Shown here: in pieces, positions 18,040-29,694 of the stretch
Numbering within the stretch: the stretch's first letter is position 1
Layout of the letters: each line of letters begins with the position of its first letter
Origin: Vogesella mureinivorans
GTDB lineage: Bacteria; Pseudomonadota; Gammaproteobacteria; Burkholderiales; Chromobacteriaceae
Length of the DNA stretch: 64,000 nt
Assembly (NCBI RefSeq): GCF_007644035.1
Contig: NZ_VMTV02000577.1
Coordinates: 1-64,000, forward strand
Direction of reading: 5' to 3'
The notes under the pieces: model-generated
What the model saw: only the letters and a program-made list of their open reading frames with translations
Databases searched by the model: none
Told to the model about the DNA's origin: nothing
Position numbers and translations under genes: made by a program

Positions 18040-18353
18040 GCGACGTGGTTCAGGTGGATGTCACCCTGCTGGGCCGCCATTTTTCCATTGGCACCCCGGC
18101 AGAAGAGCGCGAAACACTGGAGCAGGCTGTGCGCCTGCTGGGTGAAAAAATCGATAGTATTCAGGCCACTGGCCGCGTGATGGATACCGATAAGGTAGCC
18201 ATTATGGCTGCGCTGAACATTGCTCACGATCTGTTGAAAGTGAAAGTAGGCGATGGTGGCTTGGAGATGGCCGCAATCCAGCGTAAAATACGCAGTATGA
18301 GCGAGGCAGCAGACCAGGCGCTAAGCGCCGGCCAGCAAGGCCTGCTCTCGTAG
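18036..18353 (+). CDS. zapA: cell division protein ZapA
   Basis: 105 residues. The N-terminal globular part contains VDVTLLGRHFSIGTPAEERE and the family DKVAIMAALNIAHDLL block; the C-terminal part is a coiled coil. It bundles FtsZ filaments at midcell. The zapB-like gene, zapA, 6S RNA and ygfA in this order is the classic proteobacterial arrangement. Confidence 0.93.
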   Translation: MSDVVQVDVTLLGRHFSIGTPAEERETLEQAVRLLGEKIDSIQATGRVMDTDKVAIMAALNIAHDLLKVKVGDGGLEMAAIQRKIRSMSEAADQALSAGQQGLLS

Positions 18354-18365
18354 TACAGAACATCC

Positions 18366-18552
18366 GTCTACCCCCTGCGGTGTTCGAGAAGGCTCCCAAA
18401 TTCCTTTGTACCAATGCGTTCGCTACGGTTGCTAGCCATGGTTGCAGGTGTGCCGCGTCCCTTAGCCGGATGTGCCCGAAGCAACGGGCGGGCGACCACC
18501 CTGGAAACAGGGTACAAGCGAATTTTGCCGGATCGACACTCGCGGGGGACTC
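18366..18552 (+). ncRNA. ssrS: 6S RNA
   Basis: It lies between zapA and ygfA, the canonical ssrS position. The 5' block CCCCTGCGGTGTTCG and 3' block CTCGCGGGGGACT can form the closing stem; a long irregular hairpin with a central bulge region fits in between. 6S RNA binds housekeeping RNA polymerase holoenzyme in stationary phase. Ends are estimated to within about ten bases; the C-rich run and TTTT after it may be the terminator. Confidence 0.85.
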
Positions 18553-18579
18553 CCCCCGTTTTCCCCTGTTAGCCACCCC

Positions 18580-19173
18580 ATGACCCGCGCCGACCCGCCC
18601 AGCGACAAGGCCCTGCTGCGCAAAACCCTGCGCCGCGCCCGCATGGCCCTGCCACGTGCTTACCGCCAGCAGGCGGCGCGTGCCATGGCGCGCCATGCCT
18701 CGCGCTTGTTGCGCCGTGGCAAACACCTGGGTGCCTATATTGCCGCTGGCAGCGAGCTGGACATGGCACCGCTGATGGCCACCGCCCGCGCCCGTGGTGC
18801 TGCGCTGTACCTGCCAGTGATTCCGCAGCGCGGCCGCCGGCTGTGGTTTGCGCGCCTGGGTGCGGCCAACCTTTGGTATACCCACCCGCGCTACGGCATT
18901 GCCGAATACGCTGGCCCGCAGCTGCGCGCCGAGCGGCTGGATGTGCTGTTCGTGCCGCTGCTGGGTATCGACGCCGACGGCTACCGCATGGGGCAGGGTG
19001 GCGGTTTCTACGACAGCACGCTGGCTTTTCGCCGCCGCCACCCGCGTTATGGCAAGCCGCTGCTGGTAGGCGTGGCGTACGACTGCCAGCGCGTGGCCCG
19101 CGTGCCGCGCGAGCCGTGGGACGTGCGCCTCGATTACCTGCTGACCGAAAGCGGCTTGCACCGCTTTGCCTGA
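18580..19173 (+). CDS. ygfA: 5-formyltetrahydrofolate cyclo-ligase
   Basis: 197 residues from the ATG at 18580. It uses ATP to convert 5-formyl-THF to 5,10-methenyl-THF. An N-terminal basic segment (LRKTLRRARMAL) and the family signature LGIDADGYRMGQGGGFYD, which binds nucleotide and folate, are present. In-frame codons upstream overlap the 6S RNA and are not considered coding. Placement right after 6S RNA is conserved widely in proteobacteria. Confidence 0.93.
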   Translation: MTRADPPSDKALLRKTLRRARMALPRAYRQQAARAMARHASRLLRRGKHLGAYIAAGSELDMAPLMATARARGAALYLPVIPQRGRRLWFARLGAANLWYTHPRYGIAEYAGPQLRAERLDVLFVPLLGIDADGYRMGQGGGFYDSTLAFRRRHPRYGKPLLVGVAYDCQRVARVPREPWDVRLDYLLTESGLHRFA

Positions 19174-19199
19174 GCGCAGTGCGCGCGAAAGGACACCCC

Positions 19200-19657
<458 letters not shown>

Positions 19658-19658
<1 letters not shown>

Positions 19659-20470
19659 TGCTGTCTTTAACGATGTTTGCCGTACTGTTGGGTTTTGGCG
19701 CCATTGCCGGTTTTTTGGCGGGCTTGCTCGGTGTGGGCGGCGGCCTGGTGATTGTGCCGGTGGTGGTGGGCGTGCTGGAGGCCGCCGGGCTGGGCGGCAA
19801 TTATGTACAACACCTGGCCGTGGGCACTTCGCTGGCGGTGATGGTGTTTACCAGCGTGGCCAGCGTGCGCGAGCACCATAAAAAGGGCGCGGTAAGCTGG
19901 GGCATCGTGCGTGGCATGGCCCCGGCCATGGTGCTGGGTACCTTTGCTGGCAGCCTGCTGGCCGGGTACATCCCCAGCAACGGGCTAAAGTGGTTTTTTG
20001 TGGTATACGCCTATGTGATTGGCGCACAAATGTTTCTGGGTGCCAAGCCGCCAGCCAGCCGCAATATGCCGGGCCTGGCAGGCAAAAGCGCGGCCGGTGG
20101 CGTGATCGGCATGGTCTCCAGCTGGGTGGGCATCGGCGGTGGCTCCATGAGCGTACCGTTCATGAGCTGGTGCAATGTGCCGGTACACACCGCTATTGCC
20201 ACCAGCGCTGCGCTGGGCTGGCCGATTGCGGTATCCGGTGCGCTGGGCTACCTGTCCAGTGGCTGGGGTGTGGCGGGCTTGCCGTGGGGCAGCCTGGGCT
20301 TTATCTATTTGCCGGCCATGGCGGCGCTGATGCTGATGACGGTGCTGTGCGCGCCGCTGGGCGCCCGCGCCGCGCATACGCTGCCGGTGGCCAAACTGAA
20401 AAAGGCCTTCGCCGTGCTGATGGTGGTGATGGCCAGCGAAATGCTGTGGACGCTGCTGCGCCATAGCTGA
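19658..20470 (+). CDS. TauE/SafE (TSUP) family membrane permease
   Basis: 270 residues with about eight hydrophobic segments. The two internally repeated GxGGGxxxVP motifs of the family are visible: GVGGGLVIVPVV near residue 25 and GIGGGSMSVPFM near 165. Members export sulfite, sulfoacetate or other organosulfur anions; the substrate here is not predictable. It starts on the stop of the EVE gene (TGATG), and a small secreted protein follows. Confidence 0.88.
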
Positions 20471-20481
20471 AAGGACACACG

Positions 20482-20871
20482 ATGAAGCGCATGTTGACCG
20501 CGTGGCTGCTGGCAGGGTTGGCCGCAGGGGCGGCCAGTACCGCCGCCGCCGAAAACGGCCCGTTGTACACCGGCCAGCCCGGCGAGCTGCCGGTACAGGT
20601 GGCCATGGCTTATCTGGCGCCGGATATGGGGCGTGACGGCCAGTTCGAGTACGCCCGCCTGCGCATCAGCCAGCGCAGCCAGCCGGAATCGTTCGACCGC
20701 GTCAGCGTGAGCATCCAGCAGGATGGCTTGCTGGACGACAGCGTGCGCGCGCGGCGCTGGTCGCTGCAGCTGATCCGCGGTGCCGACAGCCGCTGGTACG
20801 TTACCCGCCAGCTGGCCGAGCAGCGCTGCTACCGCGGGCCGCAAGGCTGGCAGCGCAAGCCCTGCCCCTAA
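20482..20871 (+). CDS. small secreted protein of unknown function
   Basis: 129 residues. A clear signal peptide (MKRMLTAWLLAGLAAGAAST, cleavage near AAA-ENG) precedes about 105 residues of mature protein with two cysteines near the C-terminus (residues about 115 and 128) that could form a disulfide. AAAGGA lies just upstream. I do not recognise the family. It lies 11 bp after the TauE-like gene in the same direction. Its TAA stop abuts the inverted-repeat element at 20872. Confidence 0.7.
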   Translation: MKRMLTAWLLAGLAAGAASTAAAENGPLYTGQPGELPVQVAMAYLAPDMGRDGQFEYARLRISQRSQPESFDRVSVSIQQDGLLDDSVRARRWSLQLIRGADSRWYVTRQLAEQRCYRGPQGWQRKPCP

Positions 20872-21281
20872 CGCTAATGCCAGTCAGTTAAGCGCTTGAC
20901 TAGTGGGAATCACTATCTTGGCTAACAGCCAACATGTTGGTCTGCGCCCCATCCCGTTGGCGCGAGCCGGTCAAAATGGTGTGCCCCAGGGTTGTGCTGA
21001 GCGAATCGAAGATTCGCACGCGCAAGACGCCGATTTGTTTGAGCCCCGAGCCGTTAGCGAGGGGCGAGTTCGGCGGCGCCTGGGGCGTGCCATTTTGAAT
21101 GGGGTTTCGAGCAGCCCCGGGTTGCGGGGGAATGAAAAGGGGGCGGCAATCCGCCCCCTTTCCCGTCTGCCGGGCGGAACCGGCATGTAAGCATCGTCCG
21201 CATAGCGGACTCGCAAGCCGCCTTAACACAACAAACCGCCAGCCAAAAAATGCCAATCAGCGTTAACTGACTGGCATTAGC
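20872..21281. mobile_element. MITE-like element of about 410 bp with 19-bp terminal inverted repeats
   Basis: The left end GCTAATGCCAGTCAGTTAA (20873-20891) is the exact reverse complement of 21263-21281. A second nested pair inside (AAAATGGTGTGCCCCAG near 20975 and CTGGGGCGTGCCATTTT near 21081) also faces inward. CCCCTAA occurs immediately outside both ends (20865-20871 and 21281-21287) and could be a target duplication, though one copy includes a stop codon and the repeat overlaps the right terminus by one base. No transposase is encoded; the minus-strand frame across it is not convincing as a protein. Confidence 0.6.
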
Positions 21282-21320
21282 CCCTAAACGCGTCCTGTGC
21301 GCCGGCCGGTCTTTTTCGCC

Positions 21321-24026
<2,706 letters not shown>

Positions 24027-24037
24027 ACCCGTACCCG

Positions 24038-24097
24038 CGCCCCGACACACCCTGTCGGGGCGGGTACACGGCGCGGCCTGGCCCGCGCCGTTTTTAT
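24038..24097 (+). terminator. double hairpin between leuS and lptE
   Basis: GCCCCGACAC/GTCGGGGC is followed by CGGCGCGGCC/GGCCCGCGCCG and TTTTT. The second hairpin is a good intrinsic terminator only 13 bp before lptE, so lptE-holA expression probably depends on read-through or a promoter I cannot place. Confidence 0.7.
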
Positions 24098-24109
24098 CGG
24101 TAACACGCC

Positions 24110-24637
24110 ATGAAGCGAACTTTGCACTGTGCTGTTCTGGCTTTGGGTATCAGCCTGCTGGCGGGCTGCGGCTTTCACCTGCGCGGCATGTCTGCCCCGC
24201 TTGCGCCGCTGTCGTTTAGTAGCCTGAGCCTGCAAAGCACCGGCTCGCTGGACGAAGCCCTGCGCCTGGCGCTACAGCGCGATGGCCGCCTGACGCTGCT
24301 GGACAGCCAGGCCCAGGCTACGCTGCGCGTGGTGGATGAAGAAAGCCGCAAGGATATTCTCACCATTAACCGTGGCGGTAAGGTCAACGAATACCTGCTG
24401 ATTTATCGTGTGAACGCCACCGTGCAGCGCCTGACTGACGACGCCCCCGAGGCCATGTCGGTGGTGGTGCGCCGCGAGCTGAGCTATAGCGACGCCGCGG
24501 TGCTGGGTAAAGAGCGCGAAGAAGCCCTGCTGTGGGCCGATATGCGCCGCGACGCTGCCGAACAGCTGGTGCGCCGCCTGTCCTACCTGCCGGCGGTCAC
24601 GCCTGCCAAGCCTGCCCATGCCAGCCCTCAGCCCTGA
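24110..24637 (+). CDS. lptE: LPS-assembly lipoprotein LptE
   Basis: 175 residues. Lipoprotein signal peptide with lipobox LLAGC (cysteine about residue 21) and the family's GCGFHLRG immediately after it. LptE plugs the LptD barrel and helps insert lipopolysaccharide in the outer membrane. The 3' end overlaps holA by 20 bp. Position between leuS and holA supports the call. Confidence 0.92.
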   Translation: MKRTLHCAVLALGISLLAGCGFHLRGMSAPLAPLSFSSLSLQSTGSLDEALRLALQRDGRLTLLDSQAQATLRVVDEESRKDILTINRGGKVNEYLLIYRVNATVQRLTDDAPEAMSVVVRRELSYSDAAVLGKEREEALLWADMRRDAAEQLVRRLSYLPAVTPAKPAHASPQP

Positions 24638-25631
24638 CGCCCTGAAAGACCAGCTGGCGCGCAGCCCGCTGGCGCCACTGTACGTGGTGTATGGCGAGGA
24701 AGCACTGCTGGCGCTGGAGGCGGCCGACAGCCTGCGTGCCACCGCGCGCCAGGCCGGCTATCTGGAGCGCGAAGTGCTGACGGTGGAAGGCGGCTATTTT
24801 GACTGGTCGCGCCTGCGCGATGCCATGAGCAGCGTGTCCCTGTTTGCCAGCCTCAAGCTGCTGGAAATCCGCATCCCCGGCGGCAAGCCGGGCGTGGAGG
24901 GTGCCGAGGCACTGCAACAGTTGGCCGCCAACCCGCCGCAAGACACCATCACACTGATCCAGCTGCCCAAGCTGGACAAAACCCAGCAAAAAGCCAAATG
25001 GTTCGTCGCGCTGGAAAAGCACGCCGTACTGGTAGAAGCCCGCCCGGTAAACCGTAACGATCTGCCCGCGTGGATCAGCCGCCGCCTGAAAGCCCAGGGC
25101 CAGAGCGTGGCGCACGATAGCGCAGCGTTCTTTGCCGACCGCGTAGAGGGCAACTTGCTGGCGGCCAAGCAGGAAATCGACAAGCTGGCCTTGCTCTACC
25201 CCAAGGGCGAGCTGAGCCTGGCCGATATCCGCGATGCGGTGGCCAACGTGGCGCGCTTTGACGTATTCCACCTGTCCGAAAGCTGGCTGGCAGGCGATAC
25301 CGCCCGCGCCACCCGCATGCTGGACGGGCTGGAAGCAGAAGGCGAGGCCCCGGTGCTGGTGTTGTGGTCGTTTACCGAAGACGTGCGCATGCTGATCAAG
25401 CTGGGCCGTGGCCTGAAAGAAGGCCGCCAGGTGCGCGACATGGCCGGCGAGCTGCGCCTGTGGGGCGACAAACAAAAGCTGGCTACGCCGGCGGTACAGC
25501 GCATTGGCCCACGCCGCCTGACCGACGCACTGGCTGCCTGCGCGCGCATAGACCGCCAGATAAAAGGGGTAGAACAAGGCGACGCTTGGCACAGCCTGAA
25601 AAGGTTGGCCGCGAGCCTGGCGGCACGCTAA
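24618..25631 (+). CDS. holA: DNA polymerase III delta subunit
   Basis: 337 residues. The AAA+-like clamp-loader subunit that opens the beta clamp. Family features: PLYVVYGEEALL near the start, LKLLEIRIP, DKTQQKAKWF and the C-terminal collar helices with VLWSFTEDVRML. It lacks a P-loop, as expected for delta. It overlaps lptE by 20 bp, so translation is coupled, and ends at a strong terminator. Confidence 0.94.
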   Translation: MPALSPDALKDQLARSPLAPLYVVYGEEALLALEAADSLRATARQAGYLEREVLTVEGGYFDWSRLRDAMSSVSLFASLKLLEIRIPGGKPGVEGAEALQQLAANPPQDTITLIQLPKLDKTQQKAKWFVALEKHAVLVEARPVNRNDLPAWISRRLKAQGQSVAHDSAAFFADRVEGNLLAAKQEIDKLALLYPKGELSLADIRDAVANVARFDVFHLSESWLAGDTARATRMLDGLEAEGEAPVLVLWSFTEDVRMLIKLGRGLKEGRQVRDMAGELRLWGDKQKLATPAVQRIGPRRLTDALAACARIDRQIKGVEQGDAWHSLKRLAASLAAR

Positions 25632-25642
25632 AGCAGAAAATA

Positions 25643-25675
25643 AAAAAGCCGGATCTTGCGATCCGGCTTTTTTGT
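25643..25675. terminator. bidirectional terminator after holA
   Basis: AAAAAAGCCGGATC, a short loop and GATCCGGCTTTTTT. It separates holA from the convergent lytic transglycosylase gene. Confidence 0.93.
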
Positions 25676-25695
25676 TGCGCATGGCGCAAGCGGGT

Positions 25696-26415
25696 TTACA
25701 GCGGGGTATCCGCCGGGAAGGTCACGTGTACCCGGCCACCCACGGTGGCGGTTGCCGCAGATAGCAGGCTCTGGCCTGTACGCTTCTCGTAGGAAGCCAG
25801 TACCTTGGCCACGTACATCCGGGTTTCCGGGTAGGGCGGGATACTGTTGCGGTATTTGCTGACACTGCCCTCGCCGGCATTGTAGGCGGCGATAACCAGG
25901 GGCATGTCCTGCTTGAACGCGGTCAGCAGGAAGCGCACATAGCGCGCACCGGCTCGCAGGTTGTCCAGCGGGTCTGCCGGGTTGCTGGCGCCAAAGCGGG
26001 CGGCAGTTTGCGGCATCAGCTGCATCAGGCCTTGTGCGCCTTTGGGCGACAGGGCTTCCGGGTCGTAGCCCGATTCCACCGCAATGATGGCGTGCAGCAG
26101 CTGGGGATCGACTTTTTGCTCGCGGGCAACTTTTGCGATCAATTTGTTGAAAGTGGCAGCCTGGCGCGCATTGTACGATGGCGCTTTCACTACCGGGATA
26201 TCGAGCGCTTTGATGGCTTTGACGGCCGGGGGCTTACGGAAAGGCGGTACTGCCTCCGGGTTTAGCTTGGTACCCAAGCCCGGCGCAATGGCGTCATCCA
26301 GCTCGCGGTAAAGGCCTAAAGCGTGATCGGTTTGGATATCACTCCAGCTGTCGGCCCAAGCCGCAGGCAGGGTGGCAAAGGCGATCAGCCCGGCCAGTAT
26401 CGGTCGTATAGTCAT
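25696..26415 (-). CDS. lytic transglycosylase, SLT family
   Basis: 239 residues. Signal peptide (residues 1-21, ending AWA). The C-terminal half is a Slt-type lysozyme-like domain: catalytic Glu in AVESGYDPEALSPKGAQGLM, then LMPQTA and the AAYNAGEGSV block. It cleaves peptidoglycan to 1,6-anhydro products in the periplasm. No lipobox or LysM domain is visible. It is a monocistronic gene on the minus strand. Confidence 0.9.
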   Translation of the reverse strand: MTIRPILAGLIAFATLPAAWADSWSDIQTDHALGLYRELDDAIAPGLGTKLNPEAVPPFRKPPAVKAIKALDIPVVKAPSYNARQAATFNKLIAKVAREQKVDPQLLHAIIAVESGYDPEALSPKGAQGLMQLMPQTAARFGASNPADPLDNLRAGARYVRFLLTAFKQDMPLVIAAYNAGEGSVSKYRNSIPPYPETRMYVAKVLASYEKRTGQSLLSAATATVGGRVHVTFPADTPL

Positions 26416-26603
26416 GAGTAAAGAACCAATGCCCTTGCGGGCGGAACATGCATGGTACTGATTCTCTTGGGTAATTTCCAGTTTTTGCGTGAATTTATCA
26501 AAGCCGAGTGTGTAATGCAGGGTGATTCTTATGGCTTAAAGCTTGCTATAGCTGGCTTTGCGGGGTGCTGGGCTGGCAAAATTTTTTTGCCTAAAAAAAA
26601 GGC

Positions 26604-26629
26604 AAAAGGGTGCCGCAGCACCCTTTTTT
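26604..26629 (-). terminator. terminator of the ycnI-like gene
   Basis: On the minus strand AAGGGTGCTGCGGCACCCTT is followed shortly by a T8 run. A second AT-rich hairpin, TTTTTGCC/GGCAAAA, lies next to it at 26583-26607. Confidence 0.75.
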
Positions 26630-26646
26630 GTCACCTTGCGGCCAGC

Positions 26647-27159
26647 TTAGTGGCTATGCGCCGGGCTGGCTGGCGGGGTCAGTTTTACCCCGGTAGCCGG
26701 TTTGGCCGGCTTGCTGTCGGCCGCTGGAATCTCGTCCCAGCGGGTTTCACCGCGCACGCATTTTTGTACCACTTTAAACCAGGCAGTTTCGCCAGCCTGC
26801 GCAGGCAGGGTGCCGCGGAAGACGAACTCGTCATAGAAATCGTCGGGTAGGTTGCCGCCACGCCATTCGATTTCGCTTACGTCCTCACGCACGGTGGTGC
26901 CATGGTTATCGAAAGGCACCACGGCTTTTTTGACGGTAGCCAGCTGCCAGCCTGCTTTGGGCATGGGTTTGGCCAGGCGGAAACCTGCCGGCAGCAGCAC
27001 GCGCACGCTGGTGGTGGGGCTGCCATCGCAGCCATGCGGTACGCGCAGTACGGCTTTGTAGCCGCTGCCGGCAACCGCCTGCTGGGTTTCCAGTGATACA
27101 TGGGCCAGGGCGGGCAGGGTGGCCAGCGCCAGAAGCGGGGCGAGCAGGAAAGCTTTCAT
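26647..27159 (-). CDS. YcnI-like copper-associated periplasmic protein (DUF1775)
   Basis: 170 residues from the ATG at 27159. The signal peptide ends LPALA and the mature protein starts with His (HVSLETQQAVAGS), the N-terminal histidine used for copper binding in YcnI proteins. A tryptophan-containing core (GWQLATVKKAVVP, then EIEWRGGNLPDDFYDEF) is typical. The C-terminus is a Pro/Lys/His-rich tail. A role in copper handling is inferred from the family; no copC, copD or copper regulator is adjacent. Confidence 0.82.
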   Translation of the reverse strand: MKAFLLAPLLALATLPALAHVSLETQQAVAGSGYKAVLRVPHGCDGSPTTSVRVLLPAGFRLAKPMPKAGWQLATVKKAVVPFDNHGTTVREDVSEIEWRGGNLPDDFYDEFVFRGTLPAQAGETAWFKVVQKCVRGETRWDEIPAADSKPAKPATGVKLTPPASPAHSH

Positions 27160-27252
27160 GGGATGCATGCCATCAGTCGGGGATATGGCGTGGCAGTGTA
27201 GCCACGCACCCCGTGGCTGCCCATGTGGCAAATTGTCGCAGTGCGCGCCGTG

Positions 27253-27723
27253 CTATTCGCGGTGGTAAGGGTGGTTATTCAGGATGGAATACGCCCGATA
27301 CAGCTGCTCGGCCAGCAGCACACGCACCATGCCGTGTGGCAGGGTCATGGCAGACAGCTGCAGCATGATGTCGGCGCGGGCTTTCAGTGGCTGCGACAGG
27401 CCGTCGGCCCCGCCGATAACGATGCAGATGTCGTCGCCGCCGGCCATCCAGTCTTTCATGGCGCCAGCCAGCTGTACCGATGTCCAGTTTTTGCCGCGCT
27501 CGTCCAGGATGACCAGCTTGCTGCGCGGCGGTATGGCCGCCACGATGCGCTCGTGCTCGGCGGCAATGCCTTTTTCGGCGGTCACGCCGCCGCCGCGTTT
27601 TTCCGGCTTGATTTCTTTGAGCTCGAACTGGATGTCGCGGCCAAAGCGTTTGGCGTAGTCGCCAAAGGCGTCGTCTACCCAGCGCGGCATCTTGCTGCCG
27701 ACGGCTAGCAGGGTGATTTTCAT
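27253..27723 (-). CDS. rlmH: 23S rRNA (pseudouridine1915-N3)-methyltransferase RlmH
   Basis: 156 residues from the ATG at 27723, the usual RlmH length. SPOUT-fold methyltransferase: KITLLAVGSKMP at the start, the IGGADGL SAM-binding knot, LPHGMVRVLLAEQLYRA and the C-terminal NHPYHRE are all intact. It methylates a pseudouridine in helix 69 of 23S rRNA. rsfS precedes it, with a repeat-word stem-loop in between. Confidence 0.96.
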   Translation of the reverse strand: MKITLLAVGSKMPRWVDDAFGDYAKRFGRDIQFELKEIKPEKRGGGVTAEKGIAAEHERIVAAIPPRSKLVILDERGKNWTSVQLAGAMKDWMAGGDDICIVIGGADGLSQPLKARADIMLQLSAMTLPHGMVRVLLAEQLYRAYSILNNHPYHRE

Positions 27724-27741
27724 GGGTGCGTCCCCAAAAAG

Positions 27742-27775
27742 GTTGGCCGCAGCGCCTTGCGGGGCTGCGGCCAAC
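27742..27775. repeat. stem-loop made of two inverted GCGGCCAAC words between rsfS and rlmH
   Basis: GTTGGCCGCAGC (from 27742) and GCTGCGGCCAAC (to 27775) face each other across a 10-nt loop, giving a 12-bp perfect stem. On the plus strand AAAAA precedes it, so read on the minus strand the stem is followed by TTTTT and would be a good terminator for rsfS. Confidence 0.85.
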
Positions 27776-27796
27776 GGTTTACTGCACGGGCCTAGC

Positions 27797-28168
27797 TTAG
27801 ACGGCAGCGTTCCACGGGCGGCCGCCTACCGGCACGAAGGATGGCTTTTCGCCGCCCCACAGTGCTTCGATATCGTAGTAGTCGCGTACCGCTGGCAGCA
27901 TCACGTGGATCACCACGTCGCCGGCGTCTACCAGGACCCATTCGCCGCTTTCGTGGCCTTCGGTACCCACCAGGTCGATGCCTTTTTCTTTCAGGGTCAC
28001 GGCGACGTTATTGGCCAGGGCTTTGACCTGACGATTGGAGTCGCCGGTGCACACGATCAGGCGTGCAAACAGCGAGGTCAGCTGGGTGGTGTCCAGCTCG
28101 ACGATATCTTTACCTTTTACGTCTTCCAGGGCTTCTACAGCCAGCTTGGCGATGTCTTGAACTTGCAT
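27797..28168 (-). CDS. rsfS: ribosome silencing factor RsfS
   Basis: 123 residues. It binds ribosomal protein uL14 and blocks subunit joining in starvation. Family blocks: KGKDIVELD, TSLFARLIVCTGDSNRQVKALA and GEWVLVDAGDVVIHVMLP, with a short C-terminal tail. It is upstream of rlmH on the same strand, a conserved pairing. Confidence 0.95.
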   Translation of the reverse strand: MQVQDIAKLAVEALEDVKGKDIVELDTTQLTSLFARLIVCTGDSNRQVKALANNVAVTLKEKGIDLVGTEGHESGEWVLVDAGDVVIHVMLPAVRDYYDIEALWGGEKPSFVPVGGRPWNAAV

Positions 28169-28290
28169 GGTATTCCTTGAGTAGTGTGTCGGGGACGTAA
28201 TGTCACGTCAGCGTCCGGTGCCAACAGAGGTCCCGTAAAGAGCAAACGGCCGCGGGACGGCGGCACGTGCAATTCATAGCCTGCCACCGT

Positions 28291-28950
28291 CTACCGGTAT
28301 AGCTGGTGCTGGCGGATATAGGCCAGTACCGGCTTGGCAATCAGCCCGCTGCAGTCGCTGCCACTGGCGAGACGGGCTCGCAGTTCGGTGGCAGAGAGGG
28401 GGACGGGTGGCAAGGTCAGGGCGCGGATTGTACCGGAAGGCGCGCTGTTTGAAAAATCAGATACTTGCGCGGCCTGCCACAGGCTGGCGATATCGGGGTG
28501 CAGGCGGCCAGGGTCAAAGCCCGGGCGGGCGGCTACGGCCAGGCTGGCGAGCTGCAGCAGTTCGCGCCAGCGGTGCCAGGTGTGCAGTTTTTCCAGCGAA
28601 TCGCCGCCTACCAGAAACCACAGCGTGCACGCGGCGGGCAGCTCGGCGCGGATTTCTTCCAGTGTTTCAATGGTATAGGCGTGGCGGGCGCGCTGTACTT
28701 CGCGGCCGTCGGCCAGCCAGCCGGGCCGGCCGGCAATGGCCAGCTGCACCATGGCCAGGCGCTGGGCGGCGCTGGCGGCGGGGCCTTGCTGGCGGTGGTA
28801 GGGCTGGCCGGCGGGGATCAGGTGCAGGCGCGTGAGCGCGCATTGCTGCCAGAACGCGTCGGCCATGCGCAGGTGCGCCGCGTGGATGGGGTCGAAGGTG
28901 CCGCCAAACACGCCCACGCAGCACGGCGGGTGCTCAGTTGGCGTAGCCAT
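28291..28950 (-). CDS. nadD: nicotinate-nucleotide adenylyltransferase
   Basis: 219 residues. The nucleotidyltransferase motif GGTFDPIHAAHL is near the N-terminus; LIPAGQPYHR and a C-terminal YIRQHQLY follow, all as in NadD. It makes deamido-NAD from NaMN and ATP. The nadD-rsfS-rlmH order is typical. The start overlaps the 3' end of the carbonic anhydrase gene by 17 bp, suggesting one minus-strand operon. Confidence 0.95.
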   Translation of the reverse strand: MATPTEHPPCCVGVFGGTFDPIHAAHLRMADAFWQQCALTRLHLIPAGQPYHRQQGPAASAAQRLAMVQLAIAGRPGWLADGREVQRARHAYTIETLEEIRAELPAACTLWFLVGGDSLEKLHTWHRWRELLQLASLAVAARPGFDPGRLHPDIASLWQAAQVSDFSNSAPSGTIRALTLPPVPLSATELRARLASGSDCSGLIAKPVLAYIRQHQLYR

Positions 28951-29497
28951 CCACGATCAGGTCGAGCTGGCCGGTGGCAGGGTGAATCACCAGGCCGTGT
29001 ACCGGGATGTCTTTGGGCATCAGCGGGTGGTTGCGGATGGTGTGCACGGTGTGGCGCACGCTGTCGTGCACATTGTCAAAACCCTTCAGCCAGGCGTCCA
29101 GGTCGATGCCGGCGCCGCGCAGGGTGGTGATGGTGTCGGCGCTGACGCCGCGCTCCTGGGCATTGGCCAGAATGCGGGCGGGGTCGATGGCGCGCATGCC
29201 GCAGTCGTGGTGGGCTACTACGCAGATTTCTTCAGCACGCAGCTCGTATACCGCTACCAGCAGGCTGCGCATCACCGAACCCCACTGGTGGGTAACCAGC
29301 GCGCCAGCGTTTTTGATCAGTTTGGCGTCGCCGTTTTTCAGGCCCATGGCCTTGGGCAGCAGCTCTACCAGGCGCGCGTCCATGCAGGCCAGTACGGCCA
29401 GGTTTTTATCGGGGAATTTGTCGGTTTCGAATTGTTCGTACTCGCGCGCTTCAACGAAGGCACGGTTGTGCTCCAGCAGGCTATTCAGCAGTCCCAT
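28934..29497 (-). CDS. beta-carbonic anhydrase-like protein
   Basis: 187 residues from the ATG at 29497, which has GGAGA about 8 bp upstream; a GTG at 29521 is less likely. The zinc-ligand motif CMDAR and the second pair in AHHDCGM are present, along with LIKNAGA. These match the single-domain beta/gamma-type enzymes similar to YbcF-like carbonic anhydrases. It interconverts CO2 and bicarbonate. It overlaps nadD. Confidence 0.88.
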   Translation of the reverse strand: MGLLNSLLEHNRAFVEAREYEQFETDKFPDKNLAVLACMDARLVELLPKAMGLKNGDAKLIKNAGALVTHQWGSVMRSLLVAVYELRAEEICVVAHHDCGMRAIDPARILANAQERGVSADTITTLRGAGIDLDAWLKGFDNVHDSVRHTVHTIRNHPLMPKDIPVHGLVIHPATGQLDLIVDGYAN

Positions 29498-29694
29498 CGG
29501 GGTCTCCAGTGTGACAGCCACCGGGGCAGGCGCGGGGCGGGCGACGCCGGGTGGCTGGCTTGGTTCGCGCCACGGCCAGCAGGTGGGTGGCCGTGTTGCA
29601 GCACGTGGCAGGCCGCGGATGGCGGCTGCCGCTACGGGATGTTGGTATGTTTGCTCTATATATGGCGGGCGTCATGCTACCACGAGGTGGCACT

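Noticed and set aside
20900-21256. A 118-codon minus-strand frame inside the inverted-repeat element
   Set aside because: It spans hairpin-forming repeats, has no clear ribosome binding site and matches no protein domain I know; better seen as repeat sequence.
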